A DNA stretch of 64,000 nucleotides from Deltaproteobacteria bacterium (GTDB taxonomy: Bacteria > Bdellovibrionota_C > UBA2361 > SZUA-149 > JAITKM01): the NCBI GenBank assembly GCA_031278395.1, contig JAITKM010000007.1:62001-126000 (forward strand), given 5' to 3'. The translations under genes were made by a program, and so were the position numbers. The first letter of the stretch is position 1. Each line of letters opens with the position of its first letter. This document shows positions 1 through 9,700 of this stretch, piece after piece. Below the pieces are notes generated by a model. That model made no database searches. It was not told the DNA's origin and saw only the letters and a list, made by a program, of their open reading frames with translations.

Positions 1-126
1 AATCTTGACTACCAACAACAAATTCTAAACGAAATTAAAATGCAGACGGAATTTAAAAAAATTTTTGAGCTATTTCCCAATAGTAAAATCGAAAATGTAA
101 ATGTATTAAAAAATAAATTAACTTAA
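1..126 (+). CDS. dnaX: DNA polymerase III subunit tau/gamma, C-terminal end (partial)
   Basis: An open frame enters from the left edge and stops with TAA at 124-126, giving 41 residues that end in VNVLKNKLT. The stretch alone is not diagnostic. It lies 11 bases before ybaB-recR, and dnaX-ybaB-recR is a very common bacterial gene order, so this is most likely the tail of the clamp-loader subunit. The assignment rests on position, not on a motif. Confidence 0.6.
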   Translation, partial: NLDYQQQILNEIKMQTEFKKIFELFPNSKIENVNVLKNKLT

Positions 127-137
127 AGGAAGATACT

Positions 138-470
138 ATGTTTAAAGGACTTGGAGATTTAAAAGCCTTGATGGAACAAGCCAAGAATTTACAAGAAAGC
201 GCTAATAAAATAAAAGCTGACTTAGAAAAAAAAGATGTTTCGGCTAGTTCAGGGGCGGGACTAGTAACAGTAACTGTTACTGGAACTGGTAAGTTTAAAG
301 AAATTATTATTGATAAAACTATAATTAACCCGGATGATGTAGAAATGTTACAAGATTTAGTTTTGTCTGCTATCAATGCTGGAATCAAAAAATCTAAAGA
401 GTTATTAAAAGAAGAAATGTCGAAACTGGCTGGTGGTATGCCACTTCCTTCAGGCTTTGATGATTTATGA
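138..470 (+). CDS. ybaB: YbaB/EbfC family nucleoid-associated protein
   Basis: This is a 110-residue protein of the usual YbaB length. It begins MFKGLGDLKALMEQAKNLQ, the typical N-terminal helix, followed by a central beta region (GLVTVTVTGTGKFKEIIIDK) and the helix after NPDDVEMLQDLVLSAINAG. Family members are small dimeric DNA-binding proteins often encoded with dnaX and recR. A Shine-Dalgarno-like AAAGGAAG precedes the ATG. The stop overlaps the recR start (ATGA), which suggests translational coupling. Confidence 0.92.
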   Translation: MFKGLGDLKALMEQAKNLQESANKIKADLEKKDVSASSGAGLVTVTVTGTGKFKEIIIDKTIINPDDVEMLQDLVLSAINAGIKKSKELLKEEMSKLAGGMPLPSGFDDL

Positions 471-1111
471 AGCAGTATCAATTTCCTTTATCTATGCGCC
501 AATTAATTGCAGAATTTTCTAAACTTCCAGCTATTGGTGAGAAGAGTGCGACACGTTTAGCTTATCATGTTATTAACGGTCAAAAGGAGGAAGCCCAACG
601 TCTGGCTACGGCAATTCTTGCAGCCAAAGAAAAAGTATGTGTTTGTGAAGTGTGTTTTGGTTTAGCTGAGGAAAAAGTATGTCCTATCTGTTCTGATTTA
701 AATCGGGATCGGCAAACTATTTGTGTGGTAGAGAAGCCAGCAGATTTAATAGCTATTGAAAGAAGTGGAGGATTTAATGGCTTATATCACGTATTACATG
801 GGCTTTGGTCGCCACTACGTGGTATTGGTCCAGAGGAAACTAAAATCTCCGAGCTTTTAAAACGTATTAGGCAAAGTTTTGAAAATGTGGATTTAAAATT
901 GGCGCTGCCAAAAGTTGAAGAGTTAATCATTGCCACTAGCACCACCGTTGAGGGTGACGCAACAGCGCTGTATATTGCTAAAAATGTAGCGCAATTTGGC
1001 ATTAAGGTTTCACGTATTGCACAAGGACTACCCAAAGGCGGTGAGTTGGAATATTCAGACCAAGGCACAATCACCCACGCTCTTAACGGACGCAGTAGAA
1101 TCAATTCGTAA
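467..1111 (+). CDS. recR: Recombination protein RecR
   Basis: RecR works with RecO and RecF to load RecA at gapped DNA. The 214-residue product has the full family layout: an N-terminal helix-hairpin-helix region (LPAIGEKSATRLAYH), a four-cysteine zinc motif (CEVCFG then CPICSD, about residues 60-80), and a Toprim domain (CVVEKPADLIAIE, then ATSTTVEGDATALYIA). The end LPKGGELEYSDQGTITHAL is typical. The start overlaps the ybaB stop by four bases. A damaged copy of its first 85 bases lies 73 bases after the stop. Confidence 0.95.
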   Translation: MKQYQFPLSMRQLIAEFSKLPAIGEKSATRLAYHVINGQKEEAQRLATAILAAKEKVCVCEVCFGLAEEKVCPICSDLNRDRQTICVVEKPADLIAIERSGGFNGLYHVLHGLWSPLRGIGPEETKISELLKRIRQSFENVDLKLALPKVEELIIATSTTVEGDATALYIAKNVAQFGIKVSRIAQGLPKGGELEYSDQGTITHALNGRSRINS

Positions 1112-1183
1112 AAGAGTTTTTTTAACTACCTTTCCTGAAATAAAAAAACAACAAGTTATATACTGAGTAGGTTAATTCGATCT

Positions 1184-1333
1184 ATGAAGCAGTATCAATT
1201 TCCTTTATCTATGCGTCAATTAATTGCAGAATTTTCTAAACTTCCAGCTCTTGGCGAGAAGAGTGTGATAATTTCGAGCGGAGTTAGAATAATAGCGGTA
1301 GCAACATTGCTGCGCGAATTTTTTAGTTTATAA
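1184..1333 (+). pseudogene. Truncated duplicate of the recR 5' end
   Basis: Bases 1184-1268 repeat recR bases 467-551 with four differences in 85. Two of these are silent third-position changes and one is Ile to Leu. The frame stays open for 49 codons, but similarity to RecR is lost after about residue 27 and the frame then reads unrelated sequence to a TAA at 1331-1333. It has no zinc motif or Toprim domain, so it cannot be a working RecR. The rest of 1112-1442 holds no gene that I can support. Confidence 0.8.
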
Positions 1334-1442
1334 AAAAGATTCAGATTCTCGTTTAGGCATTTTTGAGAGGCATTTATTCTTATTATCCTGCACATTTTAT
1401 CTATGTTCAAAACTTAATCTATTTGCTAAGAGCAGACCCGCT

Positions 1443-3668
1443 ATGAATCATGAATCAACTTTAAAATATTTTAAGCTGCTAGCTCGCATTTTTGGCATTA
1501 CTCACTCTTATACAGATCTCTGGGGTATCAAACGTCAATGCCAACCAGAACAAATTAAAAATATTTTAAACGCCATGGGACTTCAAGTCCAAAATCTAAC
1601 CGACGCTAAAGAAATTATTCGCAACTTAAAAAAAGAAAAATATCAAAGAATATTAGCCCCAGTTCGAGTCATTAGCGAAACAGAAGAAAACATTGAAATC
1701 AATTGTTATTTAAGCGAAGATAAATTAAACGCCACAATCTTTTGGCAATTAACCTACGAAAATGGCGAAATTGAAATCGGCGAAATACAGCCAACCGACT
1801 TAACTGCAAAAGGCTTTAGAATTTTTTCCGCTAAACGATATTTCAAATTTAAGCTTGTCTTAAACAAAAAATTACCACTAGGTTATCACAAATTTAATTT
1901 AAAATTCAGCAATTCTGAGTCTCCGCAACATTTAATAATCGTTACCCCAAATACCTGCTATCTACCAACAGAGAAAAAAAAATATAACGGACTAAGCGTT
2001 CAACTTTACAGCCTGCGCTCCGCAACCAACTGGGGCATCGGAGAATTTTTAGACCTTAAACCATTAATTAATGCCCTTGCTTTGCAAGACGGAGATTTTA
2101 TTGGCTTAAGCCCAATTCATGCCATCTCGATTAATAATTTAGACTACATCTGCCCTTATTCTCCACATAGTCGTAAGCAACTTAACGTTTTTAATATCAA
2201 CCTAGACGAAGTTGCAGAATATCAAAAAGCTACCGAAATTCAGGCTTTAATTCAAACTCCAGAAATTTCAGAACAAATTAACAGGCTGCGTAATAGTGAA
2301 TTAATAGACTATCCTCAAGTCAAAATTTTAAAACTAAAAATTTTTAAAGAACTTTATAATAATTTTCTAACCCAACATTTTATGTATAACACAGAACCAG
2401 CCCAAGAGTTTGAGAGTTTTATAACTAGTGGCGGTTTAACTCTTGAAAGATATGCTTTATATGAAGCGCTTACTGAACATTTTATTACTCTAAACCCAGA
2501 ACTACGCGGCTGGTGTTCGTGGAGCTCTGAATATCAAGCTCCTGAAACTGAAACAGTCGTTAACTTTGCCAAAACTCATCGACGTGAAATTGATTTCTAT
2601 AAATATTTACAATGGCAGGCTCAACGCCAGCTAACAAATGTCCAAACTTATTCAAAAGAAAAAGGTTTAAGCCTTGGTTTTTATATTGATCAGGCGCTAA
2701 GCGCTGACAGAAATGGATCAGATATTTGGGCTGAACATAAAATGTATGCGTTGGGCGCAAGTATTGGTTGTCCACCTGATGCATATGCTCCGCAAGGGCA
2801 AAATTGGGGATTTCCACCAGTCACGCCGTCTGCTATGTTTCAAAATCAGTATCAAACATTTATCGAAACCCTGAGAGTCAATATGCAATATGCTGGTGCA
2901 ATTAGAATTGACCATGCCTTAAGTTTATACCGCTTGTTTTGGATTCCCAATGGTCAGGGAGCAGATTCTGGATTATATCTTAAATATCAATTTGAGGATT
3001 TGCTCAGAATTTTATGCTTAGAAAGTATGAGAAACAAATGTATCGTTGTCTGCGAAGACTTAGGCACAGTGCCAGATGGTTTTAGAAAAAAAATGGAAGA
3101 AAAAAAGATGCTGTCTTATAAGGTGCTATTCTTTATGAAAAAATGGGATGGTGGTTTTGAAGAGAATAATGCGTATCCATTTTTGTCATTAGTTACTGGA
3201 ACAACACATGACATGATGACTCTTTGGGGGTATTGGCTTGAAGTTGATTTAGATGAAAGATTAAGGTTAGGCTGGTTAAATGAAGAAAGTTTTAAGACTG
3301 AGAAAGAAAATCGAAAACAAGAAAAGTTAGCTTTAATTAAATTACTGCAAGATAATAAATTTTTAGAAAAAGACTTTAACTTAGAAGCTGGAGAAGTAGA
3401 TGAATATGTTTCTTTTAATCTTGAAGAAACTAAAAGCGTAATAGATGCGATACAATTGCCAGTTGAAATATTCGACGCCATTCAACACTTTCTTTTGGCA
3501 ACACCAGCGCTGTTAAATGTTTTGCCACTAGAAGACTTAACTGGACAAACAGCCCAAGTTAATATACCAGGCATTGTTGATGAATATCCGTGTTGGCGTA
3601 ATAAAATCCCTCTTAACGTCGAAGACATTTTAGAAGCCGCAGAAGAAGAATGTCAAAAATCTTGCTAA
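1443..3668 (+). CDS. malQ: 4-alpha-glucanotransferase (amylomaltase), long MalQ type
   Basis: This enzyme transfers alpha-1,4-glucan segments between maltodextrins in the cytoplasm. The 741-residue length matches the long MalQ class, with an extra N-terminal region (LARIFGITHSYTDLWG) before the GH77 barrel. Barrel signatures include LSVQLYSLRSATNWGIGEF (about 185), SADRNGSDIWAEH (about 420), the nucleophile region IRIDHALSLYRLFW (about 485), the acid/base region VVCEDLGTVPDG (about 535) and TTHDMMTLWGYW. It stands alone; no other glycogen or maltose gene is near. Confidence 0.93.
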   Translation: MNHESTLKYFKLLARIFGITHSYTDLWGIKRQCQPEQIKNILNAMGLQVQNLTDAKEIIRNLKKEKYQRILAPVRVISETEENIEINCYLSEDKLNATIFWQLTYENGEIEIGEIQPTDLTAKGFRIFSAKRYFKFKLVLNKKLPLGYHKFNLKFSNSESPQHLIIVTPNTCYLPTEKKKYNGLSVQLYSLRSATNWGIGEFLDLKPLINALALQDGDFIGLSPIHAISINNLDYICPYSPHSRKQLNVFNINLDEVAEYQKATEIQALIQTPEISEQINRLRNSELIDYPQVKILKLKIFKELYNNFLTQHFMYNTEPAQEFESFITSGGLTLERYALYEALTEHFITLNPELRGWCSWSSEYQAPETETVVNFAKTHRREIDFYKYLQWQAQRQLTNVQTYSKEKGLSLGFYIDQALSADRNGSDIWAEHKMYALGASIGCPPDAYAPQGQNWGFPPVTPSAMFQNQYQTFIETLRVNMQYAGAIRIDHALSLYRLFWIPNGQGADSGLYLKYQFEDLLRILCLESMRNKCIVVCEDLGTVPDGFRKKMEEKKMLSYKVLFFMKKWDGGFEENNAYPFLSLVTGTTHDMMTLWGYWLEVDLDERLRLGWLNEESFKTEKENRKQEKLALIKLLQDNKFLEKDFNLEAGEVDEYVSFNLEETKSVIDAIQLPVEIFDAIQHFLLATPALLNVLPLEDLTGQTAQVNIPGIVDEYPCWRNKIPLNVEDILEAAEEECQKSC

Positions 3669-3718
3669 TCCGTGGATAGTCAAAAGAATCCAGTACTAGA
3701 ACTCCTAAAAGAGCCATA

Positions 3719-5134
3719 TTATAATTCTTTCCAGCCGCCGCCCAAGGCTTCGCAAACACCGACAACCGCAAAAAGTTGATTTAGGTAGGCAGTCGCTAAG
3801 TCCATCTCGACTTGTAGTAGTCCACGTTCAACATCCAAAACATCTAAGATTCCGATTAAACCTGCAGTTTTTTGAATATTGGCAAGTTCCACACTACGAC
3901 GCAAAGCTGTAGTTTGCTCTAAACGCGAAGCTAAACTTTTTCTAGCTAAACGATTAGTCGTTAGCGCATCTAAAATATCTTTAAAAGCTGCCTGCACGGT
4001 TTTTTCGTATTTAGCTAACATCTCCTCTTTATAAGCCTTAGAGTATTTTAAACGAGCCACGAGACTACCGCCCTGAAAAATAGGTAAACTAACACCACCG
4101 CTCCAATTCCAAACTTTTGATCCACCCTCAAACAAATTAGACAAATGCAAACTCTCGTTACCCAAACCAGCAGTCAGCGAAATAGAGGGAAAAAAAGCCG
4201 CTCGCGCTACACCAATTCTAGCATTTGCCGCAATTAACAACTGCTCTGCTTGAAAAATATCGGGTCGCATAGTTAGAACTTCTGACGGCAATTTGTCTGG
4301 TACTAAAGTAGTAATTGCCATCTCTTCTATTGGCTTGCCACGCTCTAGCACTTCTGAAGCAATTTGTCTTGGAGTTTTACCAACTAATACAAATAACGCG
4401 GTTTGAGTTTGGGCGAGTTGATTTTCAAGTTCATAAACTTGAGACTCGACAGAATACATTTCAGCGGCAATACGTTTAAAATCTAACTCTGAAACATAGC
4501 CATTGCGATATTGAATTTCATAGATTTGATAACTCTTTTGTCGCGATGCCCAAGTTTTTTTAGCTACCTCAAGTTTAGTATCTAAAGTTCTAAGAGTAAA
4601 ATAAGTTTTCACAGTATTAACTATCAACATCAATCTAACGGAATTATACGCAGCTTCTGTTGCTAGATACTCAGCCCAAGCAACAGTATCTAAATCGCGA
4701 TATTTACCCCAAAGATCTAGCTCATATGAGGCACCGCCCAGTAATAAATAATCGGAAAACGTTTTCTCTGGCGAGACTGACAAAGTATGTTCTGAGGGAT
4801 GATTTTTATCATAAGTTCCTTTAACGCCTAAACTAGGCAATAAAGCTGAAAAAGCTACACGCGCCAGAGCTCTAGCCTCTGTTACACGCGCTAGAGCCTG
4901 TTTTAAATCTTTATTGTAGTCCAGAGTTTGCGTGATTAAAACATTTAAGACAGGGTCATCAAACATCTTCCACCACTCTGGATTAACAAAATCGCTAATG
5001 TCCACCACTTCATTAGGTTGCACCTGTTCTGTGGTCGGCAAATCCAAGGCTGGACGCTCGTAGTCTGGCGCCAGCGTGCAAGCCGCCAATAATAAACAAC
5101 TACATAATAATATCTGTATCGAAATTTTTTGCAT
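3719..5134 (-). CDS. Outer-membrane efflux channel lipoprotein (OprM/NodT family)
   Basis: This is the outer-membrane component of a tripartite pump. I prefer the ATG at 5134 to the upstream 5170 start, because it gives a compact lipoprotein signal, MQKISIQILLCSCLLLAACT, with the lipobox LAAC (Cys 19). The mature protein starts TLAPDYERPAL, typical of OprM/NodT proteins, and holds the two repeated TolC-like halves (VTEARALARVAFSALLPSLG and LIAANARIGVARAAFFPSIS). Adaptor and pump genes lie upstream on the same strand but are separated from it by aroG. Confidence 0.9.
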   Translation of the reverse strand: MQKISIQILLCSCLLLAACTLAPDYERPALDLPTTEQVQPNEVVDISDFVNPEWWKMFDDPVLNVLITQTLDYNKDLKQALARVTEARALARVAFSALLPSLGVKGTYDKNHPSEHTLSVSPEKTFSDYLLLGGASYELDLWGKYRDLDTVAWAEYLATEAAYNSVRLMLIVNTVKTYFTLRTLDTKLEVAKKTWASRQKSYQIYEIQYRNGYVSELDFKRIAAEMYSVESQVYELENQLAQTQTALFVLVGKTPRQIASEVLERGKPIEEMAITTLVPDKLPSEVLTMRPDIFQAEQLLIAANARIGVARAAFFPSISLTAGLGNESLHLSNLFEGGSKVWNWSGGVSLPIFQGGSLVARLKYSKAYKEEMLAKYEKTVQAAFKDILDALTTNRLARKSLASRLEQTTALRRSVELANIQKTAGLIGILDVLDVERGLLQVEMDLATAYLNQLFAVVGVCEALGGGWKEL

Positions 5135-5224
5135 GATCAGGTCTTCTAAAAAGCACGTTAGCCCTAACAAATCAACTAAATAAAGTCAAGATTGTAATAA
5201 GAGGTAATAAGTTTTAATTCAGTA

Positions 5225-5250
5225 AGACACAGGCAATCCCACCTGTGTCT
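5225..5250 (-). terminator. Hairpin between aroG and the efflux-channel gene
   Basis: A perfect 9-bp stem (AGACACAGG paired with CCTGTGTCT) with an 8-base loop lies just after the aroG stop on the minus strand. The following minus-strand sequence has only a weak T content, so it may be an inefficient terminator or one of the palindromic elements found elsewhere in the window. Confidence 0.4.
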
Positions 5251-5254
5251 GCGG

Positions 5255-6349
5255 TTAATATAACTTGCTCGCGAGTTCAAGTAACAACTCTTCTGTTTCT
5301 TCCCAGCCAATACATTCGTCTGTGATTGATACGCCGTAGCATAATGGCGTATTTGTTGCGAGCGTTTGTTTGCCGTGATGGATGTTACTTTCCAGCATTA
5401 GCCCTACAATTGATTGGTTACCGTTTTTAATTTGCGTTAAGCAATCATGCAAAACCTTGGCTTGATTGCTTGCTTTTTTTTGTGAATTATTATGGCTGCA
5501 ATCAACAACAATTAACTGTTTTTGCTGGGCAGATGTTAGTTCGTCTTCTGCGGACTTAATACTTGCCGTATCATAATTAGGAGTTACTACATTTGCCGCT
5601 ACCCCGCCTCGTAACACAATGTGCGCAAACTCGTTTCCAGCTGTGCGTTTAATTTGCAAACCATAACTGGGGTTGTGAGCTAAAAATGCGTGCGGATGCG
5701 TAACAGCCTCTAGGGCTTCAATGGCTTTGGTAATACTGCCATCAGTTGGATTTTTCAATCCGACTGGACAATCAAGTCCACTTGCAATTTGACGATGAAC
5801 TTGCGACTCACAAGTGCGAGCGCCAATTGCAACATATGAAATTAAGTCATTGAAAAATGGAAATATCATCGGATCAAGCAACTCGGTAGCAGTTGGAACG
5901 CCTAAGCCCGCAATTTCAAGAAGTAGCTCTCTGGCTATTTTTATTCCTCGTCTAATGTCATATGAGCCGTCTAAGTCTGGATCGCTGGCAAGACCTTTCC
6001 AACCAATTGTTGTGCGTGGCTTTTCAAAATATGTCCGCATAACGAGCATTAGTTTTTCATTTACTTTGGAAGTGAGTTTCAAAAGACGCTTGGCATAGTC
6101 AAGCGCGCAAATCGGGTCATGAATTGAACAGGGTCCGATAATTACCATTAAGCGCTTATCTTGTTTATTTAAAATTGTTTTAAGTTGTTGCCTGTAGGTT
6201 TGAACACTTTCTAAAATAAATTTGGGAACCAGTAAATTATTTAATAATTCGCTAGGCGCGGGAAATATTTCGTTACTAGTGGTATTGGTTACGATACTAG
6301 AGGAAATATTATTTATACTCTGTGTTTTCTGAATATCTAATGTTTTCAT
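5255..6349 (-). CDS. aroG: 3-deoxy-7-phosphoheptulonate (DAHP) synthase, class I
   Basis: This enzyme condenses phosphoenolpyruvate with erythrose-4-phosphate, the first step of the shikimate pathway. The 364-residue product matches E. coli AroF/G/H in length. Motifs include VIIGPCSIHDPICALDYAKRL (about 89), MRTYFEKPRTTIGWKGL, GARTCESQVHRQIASGLDCPVGLKNPTDG (about 185-210), and HIVLRGG with VDCSHNNSQKK near the metal site. It interrupts the efflux genes. The upstream 190 bases look like an attenuator leader. The annotated ATG has no good ribosome-binding site; a GGGAGGGGAGG tract sits about 37 bases upstream. Confidence 0.95.
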   Translation of the reverse strand: MKTLDIQKTQSINNISSSIVTNTTSNEIFPAPSELLNNLLVPKFILESVQTYRQQLKTILNKQDKRLMVIIGPCSIHDPICALDYAKRLLKLTSKVNEKLMLVMRTYFEKPRTTIGWKGLASDPDLDGSYDIRRGIKIARELLLEIAGLGVPTATELLDPMIFPFFNDLISYVAIGARTCESQVHRQIASGLDCPVGLKNPTDGSITKAIEALEAVTHPHAFLAHNPSYGLQIKRTAGNEFAHIVLRGGVAANVVTPNYDTASIKSAEDELTSAQQKQLIVVDCSHNNSQKKASNQAKVLHDCLTQIKNGNQSIVGLMLESNIHHGKQTLATNTPLCYGVSITDECIGWEETEELLLELASKLY

Positions 6350-6396
6350 GGCGTTTTTTTGAGTTTGAAAAATCGGTTATTCTAGCCTCCCCTCCC

Positions 6397-6431
6397 AAAA
6401 AAATCAACCAATCATTTAAAGATTTAATTGG
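6397..6431 (-). terminator. Candidate attenuator terminator in the aroG leader
   Basis: On the minus strand CCAAT pairs with ATTGG (6427-6431 with 6408-6412) and TAAA with TTTA, with one 4-base bulge. This is followed shortly by seven Ts. It lies between the leader peptide and the aroG start, where an attenuation terminator would be expected. The stem is weak, so the call is tentative. Confidence 0.35.
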
Positions 6432-6474
6432 GAAAGAAAAAATAAATAAGACATGTGTGTGTAGAAAAATATTA

Positions 6475-6540
6475 TTACCAGCGGAGCTGGTACCAAAAAT
6501 AAGCAAAAAAGAAATTTGTTTGACTTGAGTTAGAATTCAT
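6475..6540 (-). CDS. Aromatic-amino-acid leader peptide upstream of aroG
   Basis: A 21-codon frame reads MNSNSSQTN followed by FFFAYFWYQLRW and stop. Eight of its last twelve residues are Phe (4), Tyr (2) or Trp (2), the three end products of the pathway that DAHP synthase opens. Leader peptides rich in the regulating amino acid are the hallmark of ribosome-mediated attenuation (trpL, pheL). The ATG is ten bases after a good minus-strand -10 box, so the peptide may be translated from a nearly leaderless end. A 7-bp hairpin with a 3-base loop (6476-6492) covers its last codons. The function is inferred from composition and position. Confidence 0.65.
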   Translation of the reverse strand: MNSNSSQTNFFFAYFWYQLRW

Positions 6541-6550
6541 AGCGTCGGCG

Positions 6551-6579
6551 CTTATAACAAAGTAAAATTTAAATATCAA
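6551..6579 (-). promoter_or_regulatory. Promoter for the aroG leader
   Basis: On the minus strand TTGATA (6574-6579) and TATAAG (6551-6556) are separated by 17 bases. Transcription would start about seven bases later, close to the leader-peptide ATG at 6540 and about 195 bases before aroG. Confidence 0.5.
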
Positions 6580-6728
6580 GCAATTTTTAAGATTTTTTGT
6601 AGCGATCAACCCCGTTTTCTCTTTTTCGCTGTGTACGCGTTTGTCTCATGATTTGATAAAACATAATATACAAACCTTAACAAATATCTGCCTGCCAATA
6701 AAATAGTAGGTTATCCTTACGATTTTTT

Positions 6729-9700
6729 CTATTTTTTTCCAGTAATTAAAACATAAAACGCGGGTACCAACAGAGGCGTAATTAGCGTTGCTGCAAGCAT
6801 GCCGCCAATCACTGCCATCCCCAGCGAAATGCGTGAGTTCGCACCTGCCCCTGAACTAAGCACGAGCGGCAAATTACCCGCAATAAAAACTAGCGACGTC
6901 ATAATAATCGGACGAAATCTTAGCCGCGCCGCCTGAATTGCCGCCTCAATCGCCGACATTCCACCTGCTCGCGACGCCACTGCAAACTCCACAATTAAAA
7001 TCGCATTCTTGGCTGACAACCCAATCAAAGTAATCAAGGCAATCTGAAAATACATATCATTAGTCAAACCAAAAATATTAACCGCAATTAATGCCCCAAA
7101 CAATGCAAACGGCACTGCCAAAATCACCGCAAATGGCAAACTCCACCTCTCATACTGAGCTGCTAAAATCAAAAACACCACTAACACTCCCAGCGCTAAT
7201 GCCAGCGTTGAAGCACTACCACTCTCCTTTTGCTGATACGCCGAGCCTGTCCAAGAAAAACCATAATCACCATCCAAAACTTCATTGGCTACCTCCTCAA
7301 ACGCCATAATCCCCTCGCCCGTGCTATAGCCTGGCGCCGGGTCGGCTAATATTTTGGCAGATTTAAAGATGTTAAAATGATCAACATTGGCTGTTCCACT
7401 TTTCGGAGTTAAGGTAATTAAACTAGACAGCGGAATCATGCCTCCAGTAGTAGTGGATTTAACAAAAACCCGATCGATTTTTTCAGCATAATCACGATAC
7501 TCGCTTTGGGCTTGCAACATAACTTTTAAGCTTCTGCCAAACAAGGTAAAGTCATTAACATAGACTGTGCCAAAAGTAGCCTGCATGGCTGTATAAACAT
7601 CTGTAATCGATACCCCCAACGAACGAGTTTTTATTTTATCCACTTGCATCTCATACTGCGGAGTTCGCGCATTAAAAGTTGTTTTCACATTAGTCAACTC
7701 TTTTCGCGCACTGGCTTTAGCTACTAACTCGCTTGCCTTATTAGCTAACTCTTCACTACTCACTCCCGTCTTACTCTGTAAATATCCTTCAAAACCGCCG
7801 GTCAAACTCATCCCTACAATTGGCGGTGGACTAAACGAAAGAACTATACCGGCCTGAATCGACTGCCCAAACTGTAAAACTTTCCGCACTAAACTCTGCA
7901 CAGACTCGGATTCTTTTTTTCTCTCACTCCACGGTTTAAGGGAAGCAAATAATACGCCCGAATCATTCTTAACTGAAGTGCTTAATAAATCAAAACCTGT
8001 AACTCCAGCTGTCTGATAAACTTCTTTTTGTTGTAAAATAAAATTTTCAACCGCATTTAGCGTTTCTTCAGTTCTGGTAAGCGCCGCGCCAGGATCCATT
8101 ATCAGAGCCGTAATAAAAACTCCTTGATCTTCGTCTGGCACTAAACTAGTCGGCGTTTTTACAAACATCACCCCGCTAATCAGCCAAATAAAAAGAGTTA
8201 CAATTATCACAAACGGCAAACGTCGAACTAAAAAATTTACCATACCAGTATATTTACCAGTCAGGTTTTCAAAACTAGAATCAAACTTATTAGTAAAGCG
8301 CTCCCACCAGCCAGAACGAGCAGATATTGCATGATGTTCACGTAACAACAGCACGCATAAAGCTGGAGTTAGAGTTAAAGCTACAAAGCCAGAAATAACT
8401 ACAGACACAACAATTGTTACCGCAAACTGCTTATACATTACCCCCGCCATGCCGCTCATAAACGAAACTGGCACAAATACCGCACACAATACCAAGACAA
8501 TCGCAATAACTGGTTCTGTAACCTCCTGCATAGCTTTGATAGTTGCGTCCCGCACTGAAAGTTTTTCTTCTCGCATCAACCGTTCGGTGTTTTCAATCAC
8601 AATAATTGCATCATCCACCACAATTCCTACAGCTAGCACTAAACCAAATAAGGTCAGCGTATTAATTGAAAAACCAAAAGCCATCATCCCCGCAAACGCG
8701 CCAATAATTGAAACTGGAACAGCTAAACATGGAATTAAGGTTGCCCGCCAATCTTTAAGAAATAAAAAGACCACCAAGCAAACTAAAAAAATTGCATCTC
8801 GTAAAGTATCAACAACTTCTTCAATTGAAGCCTGAATAAATTTGGTCGTATCAAAAGGCACTGAATAATCCATATCGTTAGGAAAACTGCTCGCCAATTC
8901 AGCAATTTTTTTATCTATTCTAGCAGATGTTTCTAAAGCATTAGCACCCGGCGAAAGATAAAAAGAGATAGCAATTGAAGCCCGTCCTACATTTCGACCT
9001 TTAACCGCATAACTCAAGGCTCCTAGCTCGACGTCCGCCACATCTTTTAAGCGTAGCGTAGCGCCGTCTGGATAGGCTTTAATAATAATATTTTCAAACT
9101 CTTCGACAGTTTTAAAACGCCCTTCAGCAATAATTGAAAAGGCAAGCGGAACTTCCTTAGGCATTGGCGGAGAACCTATCATACCTGCTGCCCGCTGCGA
9201 ATTTTGCTCTCGAATTACTGCCACTACCTCTGTGATACTCAGCCCTAAATTAGCAATGCGATCGGGCTTAATCCAAACTCGCATTGAATACTCACTAACT
9301 CCCAGAATTGAAACATCTCCCACACCAGCAACGCGCTTTAACTCATCTAAAAGATAAACCGACGCGTAATTTCCAAGAAAGGTCGCATCCAAGGTGTTAT
9401 TAGGCGAATATAAAGAAACCAGCTTTAACATGGTTGAGGAGCGCTTATTCACGGTTACGCCATAGCGCCGCACTTCTTCGGGCAAACTATTTAAAGCAAC
9501 TTGCACTCTATTATTAACGTTAATCATCGCCTGATCTGGATCAGTTCCAACTTTAAAAAAAACTTGGATAGCTAGATCGCCATTACTGGAAGCAGTGGAA
9601 TATAAATAAAGCGCGTCGTCAACGCCATTAATCTGTCGCTCTAGAGGACCCGCTACAGTTTCCGCAATAATTTCTGAACTTGCGCCGGGATATTGAGCAC

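Noticed and set aside
6476-6492. GGA in a hairpin loop as a CsrA binding site
   Set aside because: The GGA is in the loop only on the plus strand, while the transcript here is from the minus strand, where the loop reads TCC.
6309-6506. 65-codon minus-strand frame over the aroG leader
   Set aside because: It overlaps the aromatic leader peptide and aroG in another frame, starts with TTG and has no family features. The leader-peptide reading is better supported.
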